Positions 7,684 to 18,325 of a stretch of DNA of 64,000 bases are shown piece by piece (within the stretch, counting starts at the first letter, position 1; every line of letters begins with the position of its first letter). The notes beneath the pieces were generated by a model, which was not told the DNA's origin, did not search any database, and saw nothing but the letters and a program-made list of their open reading frames with translations. The position numbers and the translations under genes were made by a program. The DNA is from Helicobacter aurati (GTDB lineage: Bacteria > Campylobacterota > Campylobacteria > Campylobacterales > Helicobacteraceae): the NCBI RefSeq assembly GCF_003364265.1, contig NZ_NXLW01000001.1:186001-250000 (forward strand), written 5' to 3'.

Positions 7684-9723
7684 ATGTGTGGAATCTTAGG
7701 CACATTGCCATCGAGTGAACCAACTAAATTCGCTCAAGCGTTAAATACATTATCCCATAGAGGACCAGACAATCAAGGAGTATTTCACGACAATTCTATT
7801 AGTCTTGGACATACACGTTTGAGTATTTTGGATTTAAGCAGTGATGCTTCGCAGCCTATGCACTTCCCTGTACTTTCAATAAAAGATAACCTACGTGTTC
7901 ATAGCGACAATACTTTTAGTGCGCAAGATAAAACTACGGGGGGGGGGGGGGCAAGACAAGCACATAAAAAGAATTCCCTTGAAATCACAAACAAAACGAG
8001 AGATTCACTACGATACACTTTAGTCTTTAATGGGGAAATCTATAACTTCCTAGAATTACAACAAGAGCTCATTGCTAAAGGCTATATCTTCCATACACAT
8101 TCAGATAGCGAAGTTATATTAGCGAGTTTCGATGCATGGGGCGAAAAATGCCTTCATCGATTCAACGGTATGTGGGCTTTGGCAATTTTCAATCATAAAA
8201 ATCAAGAATTATTTCTCTCTCGTGACAGGTTTGGCAAAAAACCATTATTTTACGCCTTTATTAAAAATAACACAGGGAAAGAACAATTTATCTTTGCCTC
8301 TGAAATGAAAGCTATTTATCCCTTTTTGTCCGAAGTGAGACCAGCAAACAATTTTAAGAATCTCACACACATTGGTAACATTTTCAATTATGAACACACG
8401 CAAAATACGCTTATTCAGGGAATACAGCGATTCCCACATGCCCATTATGCTTTTGTAAATGCTGATTGTCTCTCAAAACAACAATTACAAACCACACGCT
8501 ATTATCACATCCTTGAACATTTGCCATATAATCCACACAATCCAAAGCCTTATACCGAAATAGTGCAAGAATTTCGGAATCTCTTTTTAGATTCCGTCGC
8601 TATTCGTATGCGCTCTGATGTACGAATAGGCACAGCTCTTAGCGGCGGAGTAGATTCTAGCGCAACAATATGTGCCATGTCATATCTTAGTAAAAAGCAA
8701 CTACCTTCAATCAGAAATCTACATAAGGACTGGCAACATGCTTGCGTTGCATGCTTCAAAGATACTCCATTAGATGAGAGCAAATACGCACGTATGGTAT
8801 GTGATTACATTAACATTAAAGGAGAATTTATAGAAATTAATCCGTTAAACCATTGGGAAAAAATAGAAGAATACTTTTATCTTTTTGAAGATATTTATAT
8901 TACTAGCCCTATTCCAATGATTGCTACGTATCGTGCTATTAAAGAAAAAGGCGTGACAGTAACTCTTGATGGGCATGGTGCTGATGAACTTTTTAGCGGA
9001 TACGGACATATTATACAAGCTCTATGGGATGCGAAATATCGCCCTAAAAGTATCAAAAACATATTGCATACGCTTAATGATACAAGAGAGAATCCTAAAT
9101 CTCCTTTTGGAATGTATAAAGAAGGAATGCAATTTCTTTGCAAATCGCTTAGTCGCAAGATTCGGCATAAATTTCCTATGCCAATGGATTCTCATTCGAA
9201 TTTTGGCTTGTTGGATTACTTTTCAAAATGGCTTTATGAAATTTTTGATAAAACAATACTTCCTACTTTACTTCGCAACTATGATAGATATTCTATGATT
9301 AATGGCGTAGAAATTCGCATGCCATTCTTAGATCATCGTTTAGTAGAGCTTGTTTTTAGCCTGCCTTATTCCTACAAAATACGTAATGGTTACACAAAAA
9401 GCTTGATTCGCGATAGCTTGCATGATTTTATGCCTGAATCTGTAATCTGGCGCAAAAATAAAATTGGATTTAATTCGCCCATTATTCAATGGATGCAACG
9501 TAATAAAGCAAACAATGGATTGCAAGAATGGTTTTTGGATATAGCGCATTCAAGGGATTTTTTAGAATGCCCTCTAATAAGGGACTCAAAAAAACTACAA
9601 GATCTCATCCTTAGAATCTGCAACAAACAAGAATCTAGTTTCAATGCAGGAGAAATAGTGTGGTGTGGAATTAGTCCCTACTTATGGCAAAAATCACTAA
9701 AATTCGCATTGCACAATGGCTAA
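7684..9723 (+). CDS. asnB: Asparagine-synthase-type glutamine amidotransferase with phase-variable poly-G tract
   Basis: A 679-residue enzyme. Cys2 in MCGILG is the glutaminase nucleophile; LSHRGPD, GHTRLSILDLS and FNGEIYN belong to the N-terminal Ntn domain. The synthetase half has the PP-loop LSGGVDSS, then LDGHGADELFSGY and MPFLDHRLVE. It is longer than usual because of an insertion of about 45 residues just before FNGEIYN. That insertion contains 14 consecutive G (7938-7951) coding GGGG. As read, the frame is open (ON). Losing one G leads to TAG at 8021; gaining one leads to TAA at 7965. Such enzymes make asparagine or amidate sugars of surface glycans. A switchable gene favours the surface role, which is inference. 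Confidence 0.9.
   Translation: MCGILGTLPSSEPTKFAQALNTLSHRGPDNQGVFHDNSISLGHTRLSILDLSSDASQPMHFPVLSIKDNLRVHSDNTFSAQDKTTGGGGARQAHKKNSLEITNKTRDSLRYTLVFNGEIYNFLELQQELIAKGYIFHTHSDSEVILASFDAWGEKCLHRFNGMWALAIFNHKNQELFLSRDRFGKKPLFYAFIKNNTGKEQFIFASEMKAIYPFLSEVRPANNFKNLTHIGNIFNYEHTQNTLIQGIQRFPHAHYAFVNADCLSKQQLQTTRYYHILEHLPYNPHNPKPYTEIVQEFRNLFLDSVAIRMRSDVRIGTALSGGVDSSATICAMSYLSKKQLPSIRNLHKDWQHACVACFKDTPLDESKYARMVCDYINIKGEFIEINPLNHWEKIEEYFYLFEDIYITSPIPMIATYRAIKEKGVTVTLDGHGADELFSGYGHIIQALWDAKYRPKSIKNILHTLNDTRENPKSPFGMYKEGMQFLCKSLSRKIRHKFPMPMDSHSNFGLLDYFSKWLYEIFDKTILPTLLRNYDRYSMINGVEIRMPFLDHRLVELVFSLPYSYKIRNGYTKSLIRDSLHDFMPESVIWRKNKIGFNSPIIQWMQRNKANNGLQEWFLDIAHSRDFLECPLIRDSKKLQDLILRICNKQESSFNAGEIVWCGISPYLWQKSLKFALHNG
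7938..7951. repeat. Poly-G tract (G14) inside the amidotransferase gene
   Basis: Fourteen uninterrupted G on the coding strand, far beyond anything else in this AT-rich window. It lies in a non-conserved insertion of the protein. Both neighbouring frames stop within about 75 bases, so slippage by one base gives a truncated product of under 120 residues. This is the classic design of a Helicobacter/Campylobacter contingency locus. Confidence 0.95.
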
Positions 9724-10298
9724 CTCCTTCATATCATCTCAAACAGTCCCTTTGTTATGGGAATCCTAAATCAAATATCCTAAGTTAATTTGATATAGCT
9801 TGCAATACAATGATTAAATAAAATATAACTTATATTTAAAAAGCAATAAAAGCACTTGCTAGTACAATGGTACTATCGAATCTTTTATTATGGATTCGAA
9901 GTTGCAACTCACAGACTTATTAATCATGTCGCAATATATTTTTATGAATGTGAAATACAAAATATTTCTGTTCTAGAATCTCTTTATTACAATTAAATAA
10001 ATATCGTATCTCTACTATATTTTACTTTGCCCACAAATAAAGGGAAAATTCTTCACCAATATACACAGGTAACTTCACTAAAACTAAAAGCAAAAAAGCA
10101 ACAACAAAGAATCTTATTTATCATACTCTAATATTCTTACTATTATCAAAGACTCTTCAAACAAAAAGAAGAAAGAAATCCAGTAATTTTCCAGTAAAGA
10201 AACATAGAGAACATCCTCAAATTCTTCAAAGAATCTAAAATACATAATAGATTCTAGTATCACTTCACCCAAGATAAAGAAGCATACTTTGTTGCTAT
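9724..10298. other. Intergenic region between convergent asnB and mreB; carries an mreB-like fragment and small hairpins
   Basis: 575 bases with no credible gene. Two small perfect inverted repeats lie side by side at 9860-9875 (TAGTAC arms) and 9877-9898 (CGAATC arms); they may act as transcript ends but have no T-run. At 10051-10080 is a 28/30 match to the 3' part of mreB (10382-10411). In H. pylori mreC follows mreB; no mreC is recognisable here. Confidence 0.6.
10051..10080 (-). repeat. Short divergent copy of mreB 3' sequence
   Basis: 30 bases that match mreB 10382-10411 with two differences. In the matching minus-strand frame the copy reads VKLPVYIGE against VKLPVYVGE in MreB: one silent change and one Val-to-Ile change. 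The frame around it (10117-10022) is open but hydrophobic upstream, has no usual start codon, and ends at a TAA. It looks like a decayed partial duplication. Confidence 0.6.
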
Positions 10299-11336
10299 TT
10301 AGCTTCTTGCAATAATCTTTTCTAACATTTCCTCATCTTCCATTGCCATACCCGTACCTTTTGCCACAGAGAGCAAGGGCTCTTCACCAACATACACAGG
10401 CAACTTCACTATGTCCGAGAAATATCTGTCCAAATTACGTATTAATGCGCCTCCACCAGTAAGAACAATCCCATTTTCTACAAGGTCTCCCGCTAAATCT
10501 GGTGGAACTTGCTCTAAAACACTACGTAACGCATTCCCCATTTCTTTAATTTGGTCTTTAATAGCCTCCCTAATATCTTCACTGGTAAGATCCACGGAGT
10601 TTAATAACCCACTCACTTGGTCTCGACCCTTAATAGTTTTCACAAGAATTTTTTCTAACGGAGCAGCACAGCCAATCTCGATTTTTATCTCCTCAGCAGT
10701 CCTATCCCCAATAAGAAGATTGAATTTTTTTCTTACATAATCTATAATTGCTGCATCAAGTTTATCACCTGCAACTCGTATAGATTTTGAAATTACAAGT
10801 CCGCTCAATGAGAGAACACCGATTTCTGTCGTTCCTCCACCTATATCGACAACAAGGCTACCTTGTGGCTCTTTAATAGGTAAACCTGCTCCAATAGCTG
10901 CTGCAAGTGGCTCTTCAATCAAAAACACTTCTCTTGCACCAGCACTCATAGCAGATTCCTTAACAGCTTTTCTCTCAACAGAGGTTAATCCATAAGGCAC
11001 ACAGACCATAATTCTAGGACGCATAAAAGATTTACGTTTATGCGCTCTTTCAATAAAATGGCGAATCATTTTTTCTGTGATTTCAAAATCCGCAATTACA
11101 CCGTCGCGAAGTGGTCTAATTGCACGTATGTTATCAGGCGTTTTACCTATCATTTCTTTTGCTTCTTTACCAACCGCTAATATTTCTCCATCTCGATACT
11201 GTTCAACTTTAACTGCTACAATAGAAGGCTCATTAATAAGAATCTCGTGTCCTTTTATCATGACAATAGTATTAGCTGTACCCAAATCAATTGCTATATC
11301 ATGTGAAAACCAACCCACAAATTTATTTAAAAACAC
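10299..11336 (-). CDS. mreB: Rod-shape-determining actin homologue MreB
   Basis: A 345-residue MreB, the membrane-associated actin-like filament that guides cell-wall synthesis. The nucleotide-binding motifs are DLGTANTIV (phosphate 1), VVDIGGGTTEIGVLSLSG (phosphate 2) and GIVLTGGGALIRNLD (adenosine). The start is GTG at 11336, preceded by AAGGAG at the right distance; MFLNKFVGWFSHDIAIDLGT fits the family N-terminus with its amphipathic helix. It follows clpX closely, as in H. pylori. The expected mreC does not follow. Confidence 0.96.
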   Translation of the reverse strand: MFLNKFVGWFSHDIAIDLGTANTIVMIKGHEILINEPSIVAVKVEQYRDGEILAVGKEAKEMIGKTPDNIRAIRPLRDGVIADFEITEKMIRHFIERAHKRKSFMRPRIMVCVPYGLTSVERKAVKESAMSAGAREVFLIEEPLAAAIGAGLPIKEPQGSLVVDIGGGTTEIGVLSLSGLVISKSIRVAGDKLDAAIIDYVRKKFNLLIGDRTAEEIKIEIGCAAPLEKILVKTIKGRDQVSGLLNSVDLTSEDIREAIKDQIKEMGNALRSVLEQVPPDLAGDLVENGIVLTGGGALIRNLDRYFSDIVKLPVYVGEEPLLSVAKGTGMAMEDEEMLEKIIARS

Positions 11337-11356
11337 TGGAAAATCTCCTTATTTCT

Positions 11357-12640
11357 CTAAACTACTTTAACTGTTTTCTTTTTAATAAGAATAGGCTTAT
11401 CTATTTTATCTACACATTTTCGCGTAATCACAATTTCATATCCATTTAAATTGGGTAAATCAAACATAATATCTAAGCTAAAATTTTCAACAATAGCTCT
11501 CAACCCTCTAGCACCAGTTTTTCTCTCCATTGCAAGTTCTGCAATACGTTCTATTGCATCATCTTCAAAAGAAAGTTTCGCTCCATCTAGTTCAAAAAGT
11601 TTCTGATATTGCTTAATAAGCGCGTTTTTTGGTTTCGTCAAAATAGCAATCATTGCTTGTTTACTAATAGAATCTAATATTGCAATAACATGCAATCTCC
11701 CGATTAACTCTGGAATCAATCCAAAGCTCACTAAATCATCTGTTTCAATTTGGTGAATAATGTTATCAGAATCTTGCACGAGCTTTTTATCAGATTCTCT
11801 ATGGGAATCAAACCCTAAAACATTTTTACCTAATTTGCGCTTAATAATATCTTCAATTCCATCAAAGGCACCGCCACAAATAAACAAAATATTGCTAGTG
11901 TCCATTTTAACAAATTCTTGATTTGGATGCTTTCTGCCACCTTTTGGAGGGATATTAACAATACTGCCCTCAATAATCTTTAATAAAGCCTGCTGCACAC
12001 CCTCCCCAGACACATCTCTAGTAATAGAACGATTCTCTGACAATCTTGATATTTTATCGATCTCATCAATAAAAACTATCCCCATTTGTGCGCGTTGCAA
12101 GTCTCCATTTGCAGCTTGTAATAATCTTGTAAGAATATTTTCAACATCCTCTCCCACATAACCTGCCTCTGTTAGAGAAGTAGCATCTGAAATAGCTATG
12201 GGAATATCAAGAAAACGAGCCAATGTTTGCGCCATAAGTGTTTTCCCGCTACCTGTTGGACCAATTAAAAGAATATTTGATTTTGAAAGTTCAACATTCT
12301 CCGTTAAATCTGTCTTGTCAGATTCATCTTTAGAGATTAGTTTTTGTTGATACAAAAGCCTCTTATAGTGATTATAAACAGCTACACTAAAGACTTTTTT
12401 CGCTTGCTCTTGTCCTATCACATAATCATCTAAATGTTCTTTTAATTCCCTTGGCGAAGGAATAGAATCCACCGAGCAAATTGCAGAATCCACATTATTT
12501 TTCACATGAAAACGTTCATAAATAAATAATGTACACATTTTGCAAATGTAAGCTTTTGTACCTGTAATTTTTTCATTACTTGAGACAATAGGATTTACCT
12601 TAGATTCTGCTTTACCACAAAAACTACAAGTTTCAATCAT
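11357..12640 (-). CDS. clpX: ATP-dependent Clp protease ATP-binding subunit ClpX
   Basis: The likely start is ATG 12640 ([14 protein letters not shown]), giving 427 residues. Longer upstream frames only overlap lpxA; AGAGG precedes this ATG. A zinc-binding domain (CSFCGK and ICKMC) is followed by the AAA+ core: Walker A GPTGSGKT, Walker [10 protein letters not shown], pore loop GYVGEDVE, sensor region [10 protein letters not shown]. ClpX unfolds substrates for ClpP or alone. It overlaps the end of lpxA by 8 bases and lies 20 bases before mreB, an evident operon. Confidence 0.95.
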   Translation of the reverse strand: MIETCSFCGKAESKVNPIVSSNEKITGTKAYICKMCTLFIYERFHVKNNVDSAICSVDSIPSPRELKEHLDDYVIGQEQAKKVFSVAVYNHYKRLLYQQKLISKDESDKTDLTENVELSKSNILLIGPTGSGKTLMAQTLARFLDIPIAISDATSLTEAGYVGEDVENILTRLLQAANGDLQRAQMGIVFIDEIDKISRLSENRSITRDVSGEGVQQALLKIIEGSIVNIPPKGGRKHPNQEFVKMDTSNILFICGGAFDGIEDIIKRKLGKNVLGFDSHRESDKKLVQDSDNIIHQIETDDLVSFGLIPELIGRLHVIAILDSISKQAMIAILTKPKNALIKQYQKLFELDGAKLSFEDDAIERIAELAMERKTGARGLRAIVENFSLDIMFDLPNLNGYEIVITRKCVDKIDKPILIKKKTVKVV

Positions 12641-13454
12641 TGACAATACCTCTTTTATGGGGGATTCCCCTTTCTGATTGTAAAATAAACTCACAAATTC
12701 CAATAATTTCACTTTCGTCATTAACGCTATTTTGCGCGACTTTAAGCTCTAATAAAGCCAACTCTCTAAGACTCTGCACACCAGAAAATAATCTTTTGTA
12801 GAGTGCATCAATCTTATCTATTATTTCCCTATTCATGATTTTTCGCATACGGAATCTATTAAGCCCTACAATTTTAGCTCGGTTGCCCTCTGCCATACAA
12901 TAAGGGGGAATGTCCTGGGATAGTGCTGAAGCTCCAGCAATCATTGCACCTTCACCAATCTTGACAAATTGATGCACTGGCGTCATTCCTCCGATATTCA
13001 CAAAATTCGCAATATGTATATGTCCACCTAATGTAGCATTATTAGCAAAGATATTATTACTACCAACGACACAATCATGAGCAACATGAACATACGCCAT
13101 AAAAAGATTATTATCGCCTATCCGCGTTACTCCGCCTCCACCTTCTGTGCCCGGATTAAACATACAAGATTCACGAATAATATTATTATTGCCAATTTCT
13201 AAGAAAGTTGTTTCTCCTTTATACTTCAAATCTTGAGGAATCGTACCTAATACAGCATTCGGGAAAACAGTAGTATTCTTACCAATAGACGTATGACCAC
13301 GAATGGTGACATGGTTATAAATATAGCTATTATCTTGTATGGTAATATTGCCTTTGAGCACAGCATAATCTTCGATTACTACATTCTCTCCAATAGTTAC
13401 TTCTCCTTCAATGATGGCGGTCTTAGCTATTCTAGCTGTTGAAGAAATATTCAT
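12633..13454 (-). CDS. lpxA: UDP-N-acetylglucosamine acyltransferase LpxA
   Basis: A 273-residue left-handed beta-helix acyltransferase, first step of lipid A synthesis. Hexapeptide repeats run from residue 5 to about 185 (for example [15 protein letters not shown]). [14 protein letters not shown] holds the catalytic His, and [18 protein letters not shown] the substrate loop. The C-terminal helices ([18 protein letters not shown]) follow. It sits between fabZ and clpX, the usual epsilonproteobacterial order, so fatty-acid and lipid A steps are co-expressed. Confidence 0.96.
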   Translation of the reverse strand: MNISSTARIAKTAIIEGEVTIGENVVIEDYAVLKGNITIQDNSYIYNHVTIRGHTSIGKNTTVFPNAVLGTIPQDLKYKGETTFLEIGNNNIIRESCMFNPGTEGGGGVTRIGDNNLFMAYVHVAHDCVVGSNNIFANNATLGGHIHIANFVNIGGMTPVHQFVKIGEGAMIAGASALSQDIPPYCMAEGNRAKIVGLNRFRMRKIMNREIIDKIDALYKRLFSGVQSLRELALLELKVAQNSVNDESEIIGICEFILQSERGIPHKRGIVND

Positions 13455-13515
13455 TCATAATCCTTATTTGATTTATCATAATTCTCAACAAATATTGTGT
13501 CTATATCGCAATTGT

Positions 13516-14028
13516 TTATTTACGAACATCTGCCACCATGGCTTTCAATTCTGCTTCACTTACCAATGTATCACCTACAAAAGCCTTGCCCTCAAGTTGC
13601 CATACATTGCTGCGATGTTTCATAACCTGCATTTTATAGAATAAAGTATCTCCCGGACGAACAGGCACACGAAATTTTACTTTATCTATCGTCATAAAAT
13701 AGACAACCTTGCTTTGGCTTGCTGCAAAATCTAACCCCCATTCACTAACAAAAGCAAGAATCCCACCAGCTTGAGCCATGCCCTCAATAATCATCACGCC
13801 GGGATAAATAGGCTCTTTAGGAAAATGCCCAAGAAAAACTTGCTCATTGATAGTTATGTTTTTATAGGCAATTATATGTTGGTATGAAGCAATTTCCTCA
13901 ACTTTATCAACCAACAACATAGGATAACGATGGGGAAGTATGCTCATAATTTTATCAATATTGAGATTTACATATTTTGCAGCTTGATGAGACGTCGTGC
14001 TATTTGAAGTTTGCTGTGTATTGCTCAT
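13516..14028 (-). CDS. fabZ: 3-hydroxyacyl-ACP dehydratase FabZ
   Basis: A 170-residue hot-dog-fold dehydratase of fatty-acid synthesis. ILPHRYPMLLVDKV is the family start motif. GHFPKEPIYPGVMIIEGMAQAGG holds the catalytic His (FLGHFP) and Glu (IIEGMAQ). The N-terminus has about 18 extra Ser/Thr/Gln-rich residues before the domain. It is followed 61 bases later by lpxA, as in many Gram-negative bacteria. Confidence 0.95.
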   Translation of the reverse strand: MSNTQQTSNSTTSHQAAKYVNLNIDKIMSILPHRYPMLLVDKVEEIASYQHIIAYKNITINEQVFLGHFPKEPIYPGVMIIEGMAQAGGILAFVSEWGLDFAASQSKVVYFMTIDKVKFRVPVRPGDTLFYKMQVMKHRSNVWQLEGKAFVGDTLVSEAELKAMVADVRK

Positions 14029-14166
14029 TATATACCTTAACTTTACGAAGTGACTCCCTAATTATAACACAATAAATAATAAATCTATAAAATACAATAT
14101 TTATAATAAAACTAACAAAGGCTCTATGTAAGGACTAAAATCCATACTTAATAAAGAGATTAGAAT

Positions 14167-15111
14167 CTAAAGTTGATACATGGGTAAAAAGGATAAAATC
14201 AATAGCATACCCACAGCACCAAACATCATTGCATCTATTCTATCAAGCACCCCACCATGCCCGGGCAAAAGAGTACCTGAATCCTTAAGTTCTGCTCTAC
14301 GTTTCAGAGCACTCTCCAATAAATCTCCTATAATTGATAGAGCAACAATAAATAAACTTGCTAGTATAGCAGCAGAAAAGCCTCCAAAAATACCAATACC
14401 AAAAATAGAACCAATTAACACACCAAACACAATTCCGCATGCTGCTCCTTCCACTGTTTTATTGGGAGAAGCAAAACAAAGCTTTGTTTTTCCTAACTTT
14501 TTACCGCCATAGAATGCAAAAATATCCGCTACACAAATAGTAGCAATAAGCCAAGCCAAAAAGCCCACTCCGTACTCACTATAAATAACATAAATTGCCA
14601 CAAAAGGCAAACTGGGATAGATAAAAGGAAATAAATGCCTCATCTGAGAATCTGAATTATTGATAACGCAGTACAATGACATAACACAAAGCGCACAAGT
14701 AACCACAGCAAAAGAATTAACGCTAAAATACAATCCTATCCATAAAATAATTGCCATACAATAACTAAAAACGTCTAACGAAATTTTATAGAGACTAGCC
14801 CCTTCTCTCATCGCAAGCAAATAAATAATGCCCATAATAAGCCATGTAAGGATTGTATTATCCACACTTAATACAATAATTACCGCAATCAACATGCTCA
14901 AAGCACTCCATATTCTCGAAGAATCTTGCATAATAAATGATTTAAATGTTGCCTTTTTTACATTATTTGACTGCGTGCTATGAGTGTTATAATTTGTATT
15001 ATGGGGAGTATGATCGGAATCTGGGGAAATATTATGAGAATCCTCTTGCGTTGTCTGTAACGGTGTTGTATTCTCTGTATGTTTCACGCATTCTTGTGAA
15101 TCTTTTTGCAT
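14167..15111 (-). CDS. cdsA: Phosphatidate cytidylyltransferase CdsA
   Basis: A 314-residue membrane enzyme making CDP-diacylglycerol from phosphatidate and CTP. The CDS signature is visible near the C-terminus: [30 protein letters not shown]. About eight hydrophobic segments precede it. The first 60 residues are an unusual hydrophilic, Asn/His/Thr/Ser-rich extension; the membrane part starts near residue 68. The Shine-Dalgarno AAAGGAGTAAGA supports the long start. In H. pylori cdsA is next to dxr; here dxr is about 39 kb away. Confidence 0.93.
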   Translation of the reverse strand: MQKDSQECVKHTENTTPLQTTQEDSHNISPDSDHTPHNTNYNTHSTQSNNVKKATFKSFIMQDSSRIWSALSMLIAVIIVLSVDNTILTWLIMGIIYLLAMREGASLYKISLDVFSYCMAIILWIGLYFSVNSFAVVTCALCVMSLYCVINNSDSQMRHLFPFIYPSLPFVAIYVIYSEYGVGFLAWLIATICVADIFAFYGGKKLGKTKLCFASPNKTVEGAACGIVFGVLIGSIFGIGIFGGFSAAILASLFIVALSIIGDLLESALKRRAELKDSGTLLPGHGGVLDRIDAMMFGAVGMLLILSFLPMYQL

Positions 15112-15178
15112 TCTTACTCCTTTCTACTTAACTAAATGATTATAATTTTACTTTAAAAATTAATAATTGGGCAGAAAA

Positions 15179-17182
15179 ATGCAAAATAAATATGACATAA
15201 TCATTGTTGGTGGCGGACATGCGGGGGTTGAAGCGAGCCATATTTGTGCAAAAATGGGTTTGCGTACATTGCTTATTACTCATCTTATTGACAACATTGC
15301 CTTAGCTAGCTGTAATCCTGCAATAGGTGGTTTAGGGAAAGGACATTTAACAAAGGAAGTTGATAGCTTAGGTGGGCTTATGGGTGCAATTACAGATATT
15401 AGCGGGATACAGTACAGGGTACTTAATGCTTCTAAGGGTCCTGCTGTGCGCGGAACTCGCGCGCAAATAGATATGGACTTATATAAAAAGTATGCAAGAG
15501 ATTTGCTCTTAAAAACTAAAAATCTTGCTATCCTTCAAGCAAACGTTACGAATATTCTAAGTACAAATAACACAGCAATAGGCGTAGAAATAGCTATTAA
15601 AAAACAATTTTTTGCAGAAAAAATCATTATCACAGCAGGTACTTTTCTAAGCGGGCTAATTCACATTGGTGAGAATAAAAGTCAAAATGGCAGAGCAGGT
15701 GAAATTGCTAGCAATGAATTAAGTCGTAGTTTGCAGTCGCTAGGTATTCCCCTTGCGAGATTAAAAACAGGAACATGCCCGAGAATCTTAGGCACTAGCA
15801 TAGATTCTACAAATCTACAAAAACACTATGGAGATGCGCATATAGAATCGCAAGAAACCAAAGAGCAGTTACAAGCCCCCTACTTCAGTCTCCTCACTTA
15901 TGATTATCTCCATCATAAAAGAGAAAATAATATTTCAGAATTTCTTAAAGACAGATTGCATAATGGCTATTTTCTCCCTAAAGAACTACCATGTTTTGTA
16001 ACTTATACCAATGAAAATACACATCAAATTATCAAAGAAAATTTCTACCGTGCGCCACTTTTTACAGGACAAATACAAGGAGTAGGACCACGTTATTGTC
16101 CAAGCATCGAAGACAAAGTGAATCGCTTTAAGGACAAAACAAGACATCAACTCTTTCTTGAACCACAAACCTATGGTGCATCTGAATACTATATCAACGG
16201 GTTAACGACAAGCCTACCCTATCAAGTCCAAGAAGAAATTATCCATTCAATTACAGGGCTAGAAAATGCGGTTATCACCCGTTATGGCTATGCGATTGAA
16301 TACGACTATAGTCAACCTACAAACCTTTATCATACTCTAGAATCCAAGATCGTGAAGAATCTCTATTTAGCTGGACAAATTAACGGTACAACGGGTTATG
16401 AAGAAGCTGCAGCACAAGGGATTATCGCTGGCATTAACGCAAGCCTTAGCCTTCTCTATCAGAGAGGACAAAGCCAAAGAGAATCTTTAATACTACAAAG
16501 AGATGAAAGTTATATCGCAGTAATGATTGATGACTTAGTTACAAAAGGAACTAATGAACCCTATCGAGTTTTCACAAGTCGTGCCGAATATCGTTTATTG
16601 CTACGCGAAGATAATGCATGCTTTCGATTATTGCCTTATATTAAAGAGCTCGGGCTTTTAGATTCTCATATCATAAAAAATTTGCAAGAAGATAAAAACG
16701 ATATAGAATCTAATCTTGCTCTATTGGAATCTCGCTTCACACCCAATAAACAAAACTTAGAAATATTAACGCAGGTGGACGAAATGCCATTTAGTAATCC
16801 ATGCAGCCTTGCACTTATTCTAGGACGTGAGAGTATGAATGCTAGCAAAATGCGTAAACTCCATAAAAGCCTAGCAACACTTAGCGATAGAGCACTAGAG
16901 CAATTACGTATTACAGCAAAATATCAAGAATATATACGCAAACAAGAAGAACAAATCATTCGCAGCAAACGCGCTTTAAGCTTAGAGATTCCAAAGAACT
17001 TCATCTATCAAGGGATTTCTGGCTTAAGCCTTGAAGTCATTGAGAAACTTAGCCTTTACAAGCCGAAGAGTCTGCAAGAAGCCGCAAATATCAGCGGAAT
17101 AACGCCCGCTAGTTTAGAGGTATTGGAGCTTCATATAATGATGTATAAAAAATCAAGCAATAACCATACTATCTCTCTATGA
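15179..17182 (+). CDS. mnmG: tRNA uridine 5-carboxymethylaminomethyl modification enzyme MnmG (GidA)
   Basis: A 667-residue FAD enzyme that, with MnmE, modifies the wobble uridine of several tRNAs. The FAD site is [15 protein letters not shown] at the N-terminus. Family motifs include [38 protein letters not shown] and [21 protein letters not shown] 15179 is chosen because an upstream TTG only adds GRK. It is divergent from cdsA. Confidence 0.95.
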   Translation: MQNKYDIIIVGGGHAGVEASHICAKMGLRTLLITHLIDNIALASCNPAIGGLGKGHLTKEVDSLGGLMGAITDISGIQYRVLNASKGPAVRGTRAQIDMDLYKKYARDLLLKTKNLAILQANVTNILSTNNTAIGVEIAIKKQFFAEKIIITAGTFLSGLIHIGENKSQNGRAGEIASNELSRSLQSLGIPLARLKTGTCPRILGTSIDSTNLQKHYGDAHIESQETKEQLQAPYFSLLTYDYLHHKRENNISEFLKDRLHNGYFLPKELPCFVTYTNENTHQIIKENFYRAPLFTGQIQGVGPRYCPSIEDKVNRFKDKTRHQLFLEPQTYGASEYYINGLTTSLPYQVQEEIIHSITGLENAVITRYGYAIEYDYSQPTNLYHTLESKIVKNLYLAGQINGTTGYEEAAAQGIIAGINASLSLLYQRGQSQRESLILQRDESYIAVMIDDLVTKGTNEPYRVFTSRAEYRLLLREDNACFRLLPYIKELGLLDSHIIKNLQEDKNDIESNLALLESRFTPNKQNLEILTQVDEMPFSNPCSLALILGRESMNASKMRKLHKSLATLSDRALEQLRITAKYQEYIRKQEEQIIRSKRALSLEIPKNFIYQGISGLSLEVIEKLSLYKPKSLQEAANISGITPASLEVLELHIMMYKKSSNNHTISL

Positions 17183-17219
17183 AAACATTGTGTTGTGAAA
17201 GCGATACTTTTATTTCATT

Positions 17220-17546
17220 CTAACTTTTGAGCTTTTGTTGATCTTTGAGATATTGAAACAGCAATTCACTATATCCAAAATTACCGCTTAAACTCTCCGC
17301 TAACTGCTCTTTATACATTGCATTATAAATATCGCTGCCAGGTTGCTTAGGATATAGGGGATTATCCATATTCAATGAAGTATCAAGCAATGTTTTGATA
17401 AAAAGTGCTTCAAACTTGTCTGTCTGCTCTTTTAATGCCGCATCGCTGTCATCGTTCTTATTGGCTTTATTCTTAAGCTCTTGTACTAAACTGCTTTCCT
17501 TTGCATGTGCTAGAGAAGTCATTGCGTTAGTAGAATCTATTTTCAT
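17220..17546 (-). CDS. flgJ: FlgJ-like flagellar rod-binding protein
   Basis: A 108-residue protein from ATG 17546 (Shine-Dalgarno AAGGAG). It corresponds to the N-terminal rod-assembly domain of FlgJ only: KEQTDKFEALFIKTLLDTSL and GSDIYNAMYKEQLAESLSGNFGYSELLFQYL. The muramidase domain is absent, as usual in epsilonproteobacteria. It probably helps assemble the flagellar rod in the periplasm. No flagellar gene is adjacent; flgS is about 29 kb away. Confidence 0.75.
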   Translation of the reverse strand: MKIDSTNAMTSLAHAKESSLVQELKNKANKNDDSDAALKEQTDKFEALFIKTLLDTSLNMDNPLYPKQPGSDIYNAMYKEQLAESLSGNFGYSELLFQYLKDQQKLKS

Positions 17547-17660
17547 AAACAACTCCTTTTGTATTTTATATAAGTAAGCAAAATAAGTTCCTTACATTCA
17601 CTATGTTACAGATATAAATTCTATATCAGAAACAATTAACTAATCATAAATGGAGAAATC

Positions 17661-18299
17661 CTACTGCCTCTTACGAGCTGGGTTTTCTTTATAAATAATC
17701 TTTGTGCCCGAAACAACTTCATGTAAACTCCTTTTATCTTTACGTAAAAAATAAATTATCCATAAAAAAAAGCTTAATTCAATAAGCCATACAATGAGGA
17801 ATACACAACACTGCCATGCTTTTGGTTTATAAAATACAAAAGACTCTCTATGACTAATCGTGCCGTATCGCTTAGAATGCACTTCCGTCCTTTGAGCGGA
17901 TTCTCTACAAGTATTAGAATCTATACCTACCAACATAATTTCCGCATAACGAAAACCCGGCGTTTGATTGGCTTTCCATAGAAAGAAAAAAAGTATGGCG
18001 CAATAACACAACACACAGAGCATAATAGCTATTTGATTGCCCAAAAAATCCTGCTTGCCATCTAAAATAAGATAGGTTGTGATATAGAGTAAAGGCATAT
18101 TAATTAAAAACATATCCGTAATAAAAGCCTTTAATCTCGGAATCAAAAAACCATTACTGAAAGATTGTGTATGACAATAGTAAAAACCTGATTCTTTCGC
18201 AGAACGACCATCAAGAAATTTATTCGTTATGGCTTTATTGGCTTTAGTGCGAAATTTTTTAGGATTATCATTTGAATCAAGATTAGTCCTTTTTTTCAT
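17661..18299 (-). CDS. RDD-family membrane protein
   Basis: A 212-residue membrane protein. After a basic N-terminus comes IPRLKAFITDMFLINMPLLYI, whose Arg-Asp pattern is the RDD hallmark, then two more hydrophobic helices (residues about 95-120 and 165-190). The C-terminus (LHEVVSGTKIIY) matches the family end. Function is unknown. It follows hemD by 26 bases on the same strand and is probably co-transcribed. Confidence 0.8.
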   Translation of the reverse strand: MKKRTNLDSNDNPKKFRTKANKAITNKFLDGRSAKESGFYYCHTQSFSNGFLIPRLKAFITDMFLINMPLLYITTYLILDGKQDFLGNQIAIMLCVLCYCAILFFFLWKANQTPGFRYAEIMLVGIDSNTCRESAQRTEVHSKRYGTISHRESFVFYKPKAWQCCVFLIVWLIELSFFLWIIYFLRKDKRSLHEVVSGTKIIYKENPARKRQ

Positions 18300-18325
18300 A
18301 AAGCTATCTTAGAATCCTCAATAAA

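Noticed and set aside
370-14866. Several TTATCCACA words that look like DnaA boxes (near 373, 5826 and 14856)
   Set aside because: They are single, far apart, inside genes, and not next to dnaA or an AT-rich unwinding region, so no origin is indicated.
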